A program made the position numbers and the translations under genes. Below are positions 5,569 through 9,497 of a stretch of 9,497 nt of DNA, in pieces. Every line of letters starts with the position of its first letter. The first letter of the stretch is position 1. The stretch covers positions 1 to 9,497 of the forward strand of contig JAOZQB010000114.1 of assembly GCA_029932445.1 (NCBI GenBank), read 5' to 3'. The notes beneath the pieces were generated by a model. It was not told the origin of the DNA and did not search any database. It saw only the letters and a program-made list of their open reading frames with translations. The stretch is from Bacteroidales bacterium. Lineage in GTDB: Bacteria > Bacteroidota > Bacteroidia > Bacteroidales > JAADGE01.

Positions 5569-7518
5569 TTGAAAAAATCAATTCTAATAGTGCTTTTAAT
5601 TTTATTCAAATTTTCATTATTTGCTCAAAATGTGAACGATACAATTGTGCCTGTCAGTGAAGTTAAAATAACCGAAAAACGCATGTTGCAAGAAAAAGGT
5701 CTCTCGGAAACAGTTTTAGATTCAAGTATTTTAGCACAAAATAAAACGACATCTCTCTCCGATTTATTATCGGAAAATTCAAGCATTTTTATAAAATCAT
5801 ACGGGCAAGGTTCTTTGGCAAGTGCATCATTCCGCGGTACGGGAGCATCGCATACGCAAATTCTTTGGAACGGAATATCCTTAAATAATCCCGGGTTGGG
5901 GCAAGTTGATTTATCTTTAATTCCTGTGTATTTTATTGATAAAGCAAAAATTCTCAGCGGCGGGAGTTCATTAAAATCGGTGAGCGGAGCATTAGGCGGA
6001 AGTATTGAATTAAATTCGCTTCCGAACTTTAACAAAAAATATTCGGCATCATTCATCCAAACTTTCGGCAGTTTCAAAACATATCAAAGTTTTATGAAAG
6101 CCGGTGTCGGTTTTCAAAAATTCGCTACGGTATTTAAACTGTTTCATGAGCAATCGCAAAATGATTTTCCGTTTTTAAACACCGCAACCGGATTAAACAA
6201 TTTTGAAAAGCAAAAAAATGCCGATTATAATAAAAATGCTTTTCTCAACGAAAGCTATTTTAAGATTTCCGACAAGCAATATCTTTCATTAATTTCGTGG
6301 TATCAAACCAATTATCGCAATCTTCCGCCGATTATGTCTTTTCAGGGTGTCGGAAGAAATGAAAATCAATCGGATAATGAACTGCGTTTATCGGCAAAAT
6401 ACAATTTATATTCCGAGAATTTTAAATCTGAAATAATTGCCGGTGCAATCCGAGAACATTTGAATTATTTTCTTGCCGATCATACGGAAACAGGGCTTTT
6501 TATTCACAGCGATTCAAAAAGTAAAACAAACAACTTCTGTGGTAAATATTCGGCAGAGTATCAACCGATTAAGAAACTATTTTTAAAATCTTCTCTGTCT
6601 TTTGAATATCAAAAAGCCGCGTATTTCGACAATCAAAATTTAACCGGCTACGATGCTGACAGGCAAATTACCGAATGGTTTTTTTCAAGTCATTACGAAT
6701 TTTCAAAATATCTTACTGCATACACTTTCCTTCGGGCAAATATTACGGATAAAAAACGTCTTCCTTTGATGCCTGCTTTCGGTTTTGAAATTCAGCCGAT
6801 AAAAAACTTGCCCTTTTTGATAAAATCTAACTTTTCGAGAAATTATCACAATCCGACTTTAAATGATTTGTATTGGATACCTGGCGGAAATCCGGATTTA
6901 AAACCGGAGCAAGCTTATTCAAGTGATTTATCTTTGAATTGGACTGTAAAGAAAAATAATTTCACCCTTAAAACTGATGTTACGAGCTTTGCTTCATACA
7001 TTAATAACTGGATTATTTGGAAACCCGGTGAATTCAGATATTGGAACGCAGAAAATATTCGAGAAGTATTTTCACGAGGTATCGAATTTTCTCTGTTTGC
7101 AAACTATGAGATTAATTCTTTTAAAACTTCTGTTCGTACAAATTATTCATACACAAAAACAAGCAATGAAAACACTTTAAACGATGCCGATGTTTCGACA
7201 GGGAAACAATTAATATATATCCCGGTTAATAAGGCAAATACCCTTATTAACATTGCCTGTTCGGAATATTTTGTATCAATAAATCACACATTTACGGGAG
7301 AACGCTTTACAAGTTCTTCCGAAGAAGAAACAAGGCATCGTTTACCGGCTTTTAATCTGATAAATTTAAGTTTCGGCAGAAAATTCGAACTAAAAAAATT
7401 CCGTTTCGATGCACAATTAAAAGTTAAAAATTTATTTAATGAAAATTATCAGGAAATTCTTTGGCGAGCCATGCCGGGCAGACAATTTTTATTCGTATTA
7501 AAAATCAACATTCTATGA
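5569..7518 (+). CDS. btuB: BtuB-like TonB-dependent outer-membrane cobalamin receptor
   Basis: This is a 649-residue protein. The start is TTG at 5569, because the signal peptide (hydrophobic 5-18, cleavage near LFA|Q at 19) begins there. The first in-frame ATG comes only after it, and the stop of the upstream gene lies four codons before. A TonB-box-like segment, SEVKITEKRM, lies at 30-40, and the plug domain runs about 45-150 with SFRGTGASHTQILWNGI at 88-103 and SGALGGSIELNS at 139-150. A 22-strand-type beta-barrel fills the rest, with the typical late TonB-receptor motif LKVKNLFNENYQ shortly before the end. There is no N-terminal carboxypeptidase-like domain, so it is a lean BtuB/FepA type rather than a SusC type. 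Riboswitch control and the BtuG-like neighbour argue for cobamide import, powered by TonB-ExbBD from the inner membrane. Confidence 0.9.
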   Translation: MKKSILIVLLILFKFSLFAQNVNDTIVPVSEVKITEKRMLQEKGLSETVLDSSILAQNKTTSLSDLLSENSSIFIKSYGQGSLASASFRGTGASHTQILWNGISLNNPGLGQVDLSLIPVYFIDKAKILSGGSSLKSVSGALGGSIELNSLPNFNKKYSASFIQTFGSFKTYQSFMKAGVGFQKFATVFKLFHEQSQNDFPFLNTATGLNNFEKQKNADYNKNAFLNESYFKISDKQYLSLISWYQTNYRNLPPIMSFQGVGRNENQSDNELRLSAKYNLYSENFKSEIIAGAIREHLNYFLADHTETGLFIHSDSKSKTNNFCGKYSAEYQPIKKLFLKSSLSFEYQKAAYFDNQNLTGYDADRQITEWFFSSHYEFSKYLTAYTFLRANITDKKRLPLMPAFGFEIQPIKNLPFLIKSNFSRNYHNPTLNDLYWIPGGNPDLKPEQAYSSDLSLNWTVKKNNFTLKTDVTSFASYINNWIIWKPGEFRYWNAENIREVFSRGIEFSLFANYEINSFKTSVRTNYSYTKTSNENTLNDADVSTGKQLIYIPVNKANTLINIACSEYFVSINHTFTGERFTSSSEEETRHRLPAFNLINLSFGRKFELKKFRFDAQLKVKNLFNENYQEILWRAMPGRQFLFVLKINIL

Positions 7519-7616
7519 AACACCCATAACAAAAGATTTGACACACAAGGAAATGATTATTGCTCGCAAATATTAAGCAAAATGAAAAATACTTAAACCG
7601 GTAAGTCATCAAGAAA

Positions 7617-7654
7617 CATTAAGAAAAAACTTAACTAATCTTAACTTCTTAATG
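7617..7654. repeat. AT-rich inverted repeat in the btuB downstream region
   Basis: CATTAAGAA at 7617-7625 is perfectly complementary to TTCTTAATG at 7646-7654, around a 20-nt loop that is itself built of TTAAG/CTTAA words. It is followed by ATTTAT and an A-rich run, not a U run, so a terminator is doubtful in the plus direction. The wording resembles AT-rich spacer repeats, but I cannot confirm other copies. Confidence 0.35.
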
Positions 7655-7694
7655 ATTTATAAAAAATAAAAAAATATACAGGCGGGTGTTCCCT

Positions 7695-7712
7695 GTCTGC
7701 CGTCAGGCAGAC
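7695..7712. repeat. Short GC-richer palindrome, REP-like
   Basis: GTCTGCC at 7695-7701 and GGCAGAC at 7706-7712 form a perfect 7-bp stem with a GTCA tetraloop. The palindrome stands out as a GC-rich island in AT-rich DNA, 34 nt before the lipoprotein ATG. Small GC-rich palindromes of this kind are often dispersed REP-type repeats in Bacteroidota. It could also act as a weak pause or RNA-stability hairpin between btuB and the downstream gene. No U run follows it. Confidence 0.5.
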
Positions 7713-7745
7713 TATATGACCTTTGAAAATTATAAAAATAAACAT

Positions 7746-8828
7746 ATGAAATTTGTAAATACATCATACATCATCCTGACATCGCTTCTTCTTTTTGTTG
7801 TTTCCTGTAAAAAATCACCTCCGACTCCGACCGTAGAATATAAAAAATCAAAAGGCGTATTTATCTGTAACGAAGGTAATTACACATACGGAAATGCTTC
7901 CTTATCATTTTATGAACCAAATACAAAAACGATTGATAATCAAGTTTTTTACAATGCAAATGATTTTCCGCTCGGAGACGTTTGTATGTCGATGACAATA
8001 AAAGATACTTTGGGTTTTCTTGTTATCAATAATTCCGGAAAAATTATTATTCTCAATACTAATACGTTTAAACATATCGCAACAATTACGGGACTGACAT
8101 CTCCCAGATATATTCTTATTATTTCAAATACAAAAGCATATATAAGTGACCTTTACAACAAAAATATTGCAATTTTTAATCCCGAAACTTTTGAAATAAC
8201 CGGAAATATCCGTATCGGAAACAGTACGGAAAACATGGTTCAATTTGAGAATAGGGTTTTTGCAACAAGTTGGTCGTATAATAATAAAGTGTATAAAATT
8301 AATACCGACACCGACAAACTTACAGATTCGCTTACGGTTGCCAAACAGCCCAACAGTATTATCCTCGATAAAAATAACAAACTATGGGTGTTATCCGACG
8401 GCGGTTTCCCCGGAATTCCGGGCGGACAAGATACCGCTGCTCTTACAAAAATTGATGCCTCCACTTTTACGATTGAGAAAACCTATAAATTTTCTTCATC
8501 GGATGCATCCCCGACACAATTGAAAATTAACGGAACAAAAGACACGCTTTTTTTCATTAACGGCACTTGGGCAAGCGGAGGAAGTTTTGACTTCGGCATC
8601 TTCAGAATGCCTGTTAATGCTGAATTCTTGCCCGATATCCCTTTTATTCCGCAAGAAAATAACTTATTTTATGGCTTAGGAATTGACCCTGTAACTTCAG
8701 AAATTTATGTTTCTGATGCAATTGATTATTTGCAAAAAGGAATTGTTTTTCATTATAAATCAGATGCAACAATGATTGATTCTTTTAAAACTGATATAAT
8801 TCCGAGTTATTTTTGTTTTAAACCTTGA
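7746..8828 (+). CDS. btuG: BtuG-like surface lipoprotein with YncE/DUF5074-type beta-propeller
   Basis: This 360-residue protein starts at ATG 7746. An in-frame GTG at 7686 would add 20 residues encoded by a palindrome and would bury the signal peptide, so I reject it. A lipoprotein signal (hydrophobic 8-19) ends in VVSC with lipidated Cys21, followed by a KKSPPTP linker. Residues about 36-360 are repeated four-stranded blades of a YncE-like propeller. They contain GVFICNEGNYTYGNASLSFYEP (37-58, in two parts), NTNTFKHIATI, NPETFEITGNI, NTDTDKLTDSL, IDASTFTIEKTY and LGIDPVTSEIYVSDA. In Bacteroides, BtuG is a surface-exposed lipoprotein of this fold that binds cobalamin very tightly and caps BtuB. 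Fold and context here match. The exact ligand residues cannot be confirmed by eye, so btuG is an inference from fold plus neighbourhood. Confidence 0.8.
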   Translation: MKFVNTSYIILTSLLLFVVSCKKSPPTPTVEYKKSKGVFICNEGNYTYGNASLSFYEPNTKTIDNQVFYNANDFPLGDVCMSMTIKDTLGFLVINNSGKIIILNTNTFKHIATITGLTSPRYILIISNTKAYISDLYNKNIAIFNPETFEITGNIRIGNSTENMVQFENRVFATSWSYNNKVYKINTDTDKLTDSLTVAKQPNSIILDKNNKLWVLSDGGFPGIPGGQDTAALTKIDASTFTIEKTYKFSSSDASPTQLKINGTKDTLFFINGTWASGGSFDFGIFRMPVNAEFLPDIPFIPQENNLFYGLGIDPVTSEIYVSDAIDYLQKGIVFHYKSDATMIDSFKTDIIPSYFCFKP

Positions 8829-8884
8829 AAACAGCATCTATTACTTTTTCACTTTATCTGAATTTTGATTTATAATTTTTAATT

Positions 8885-8917
8885 TTTTAAACTAAATAAA
8901 AATAAAATGGTTTAAAA
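8885..8917. terminator. Possible weak AT-only hairpin between convergent genes
   Basis: TTTTAAAC at 8885-8892 and GTTTAAAA at 8910-8917 form an 8-bp stem with a 17-nt loop, placed between the stop of the BtuG-like gene (8828) and the end of the convergent membrane-protein gene (8922). The stem is almost all A/T, so it would be weak, but its position suits bidirectional termination. Confidence 0.3.
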
Positions 8918-8921
8918 GAGA

Positions 8922-9356
8922 TTATTTCTTTTTGTTAAAATTTTTAATAAAAAATTTAAAATATAAATAAGAAGAATAAAACATTGCTATGCCTATCCCA
9001 ATATAGACAGGCATAAGAAACAATTTAGGAACAGAAGGTGTATGTCTTAATAATAATCCTCCTGCTATCATAACAACGATTAATATTTGATCTTTAACGG
9101 CATGAAACTTAAAAATACTTATAAACTCTTCATTAAACCTTAAAATTCTGTTAATATTATTAACCGTCAGTTTATAAAAAATAAGATAGATTTTAATAAC
9201 GGCTATACTAATTGCAATAATTACTAAAAGAAATAATTGTTTATCGGAAAATAATTCAACCCAAGCATATGCTCTGTGAAGCAATAAAAAACCTGCCCAA
9301 AACCAAATAATACCCGTAAAAAAAATAAGGTGTTTCTTTTTAATTTTTAAGATCAT
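8922..9356 (-). CDS. Small four-helix integral membrane protein, function unknown
   Basis: This 144-residue hydrophobic protein has four likely membrane spans at about 10-27, 41-61, 90-103 and 112-136. The N-terminus is basic (KIKKKH) and the C-terminus is lysine/asparagine-rich (KNFNKKK). There is no cleavable signal peptide. Between spans 3 and 4 lies RHTPSVPKLFLMPVYIGIG at 104-122, whose polar turn could be a conserved functional segment. I do not recognise the family. The long open frame, sensible membrane topology and low-GC codon use like that of its neighbours support a real gene. It converges on the B12 operon and so is probably not part of it. The gene lies near the window edge with no visible co-directional partner downstream. 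Confidence 0.7.
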   Translation of the reverse strand: MILKIKKKHLIFFTGIIWFWAGFLLLHRAYAWVELFSDKQLFLLVIIAISIAVIKIYLIFYKLTVNNINRILRFNEEFISIFKFHAVKDQILIVVMIAGGLLLRHTPSVPKLFLMPVYIGIGIAMFYSSYLYFKFFIKNFNKKK

Positions 9357-9418
9357 ATAATAAATTATTTAAACTATAAATTTAAAATATAATATTTTGC
9401 AGTATCTATTTAACATAT

Positions 9419-9455
9419 AGAGTTAAATTACAGCAAGTTACCTTATTTCAACTCT
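9419..9455. repeat. Imperfect inverted repeat upstream of the membrane-protein gene
   Basis: AGAGTTAAAT at 9419-9428 is complementary to ATTTCAACTCT at 9445-9455 apart from one extra C, separated by 16 nt. It lies about 65-100 nt upstream of the minus-strand ATG at 9356. It could be an operator-like dyad or a leader hairpin. The promoter is not clear; the closest minus-strand match to a -7 box lies inside this repeat and lacks one T. The rest of 9357-9497 is featureless AT-rich sequence. Confidence 0.3.
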
Positions 9456-9497
9456 AACACAACACTTTTTCAAGTACCTGATATGCTATTTTTAAAA

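Larger units (their letters stand above)
7519..7745. other. Intergenic region between btuB and the BtuG-like gene
   Basis: This 227-nt AT-rich gap interrupts an otherwise tight operon. It holds two hairpin-forming sequences, listed separately. A GACCTTTG at 7718-7725 is one mismatch from the TAnnTTTG -7 box and could give a very short leader for the lipoprotein gene, but no -33 element fits. It is unclear whether the downstream gene depends wholly on riboswitch read-through. Confidence 0.4.

Noticed and set aside
5625..6077. 150-codon minus-strand open frame inside btuB
   Set aside because: It lies wholly opposite a well-supported receptor gene, has no recognisable motif and no separate promoter. 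The receptor frame explains the sequence.
7617..7654. Terminator after btuB that would exclude btuG from the riboswitch operon
   Set aside because: The stem is nearly all A/T with a 20-nt loop and is followed by ATTTAT and A-rich sequence instead of a U run, so strong termination is unlikely.
7686..7745. GTG start at 7686 for the propeller lipoprotein
   Set aside because: The extra 20 residues are encoded partly by a palindrome and would put charged residues ahead of a perfect lipoprotein signal that begins at ATG 7746.
8240..8523. Overlapping short frames on both strands within the BtuG-like gene
   Set aside because: They are shadows of the propeller coding sequence, with no family-like composition of their own.

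Overview
The window looks like chromosome from a member of the Bacteroidota. It is AT-rich. One encoded protein ends in a type IX secretion (T9SS) sorting tail, there are PKD and leucine-rich-repeat surface proteins, several promoters carry the phylum's TAnnTTTG -7 box, and purine-rich Shine-Dalgarno sites are largely absent. I see no rRNA, tRNA, CRISPR array, transposase or phage gene. Genus cannot be named from this sequence.

Layout, left to right. Positions 1-340 hold no gene, only a promoter-like sequence near the right end. Two plus-strand genes follow with a 27-nt gap: a PKD-domain lipoprotein (341-1291) and an exported leucine-rich-repeat protein (1319-2242). A hairpin at 2251-2285 separates them from a convergent minus-strand pair (3548-2772 and 2771-2283). 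That pair encodes the two halves of a ThrE/YjjP-YjjB type exporter, with no base between stop and start codons. The 598-nt gap 3549-4146 holds the promoter of the exporter pair, a long imperfect inverted repeat of unknown nature (3710-3805), and a well-formed cobalamin (B12) riboswitch (3874-4035) with its expression platform.

The core of the window is the B12-controlled unit downstream of the riboswitch. It has a large T9SS-secreted surface protein of unknown function (4147-5556) and, 12 nt later, a BtuB-like TonB-dependent outer-membrane receptor (5569-7518, TTG start). After a 227-nt gap comes a lipoprotein with a YncE/DUF5074-like beta-propeller (7746-8828), which resembles BtuG, the Bacteroides surface cobalamin-binding protein that caps BtuB. 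The expected logic is surface capture by BtuG, and perhaps by the T9SS protein, then TonB-driven import through BtuB, with expression shut down when cobalamin binds the leader RNA. No inner-membrane BtuCDF genes or cobamide-remodelling genes are in this window.

A small, unrecognised four-helix membrane protein (9356-8922, minus) converges on the B12 unit, and 9357-9497 is its upstream region. The most promising unknowns are the T9SS protein as a possible new cobalamin-uptake component and the inverted-repeat element next to the riboswitch.
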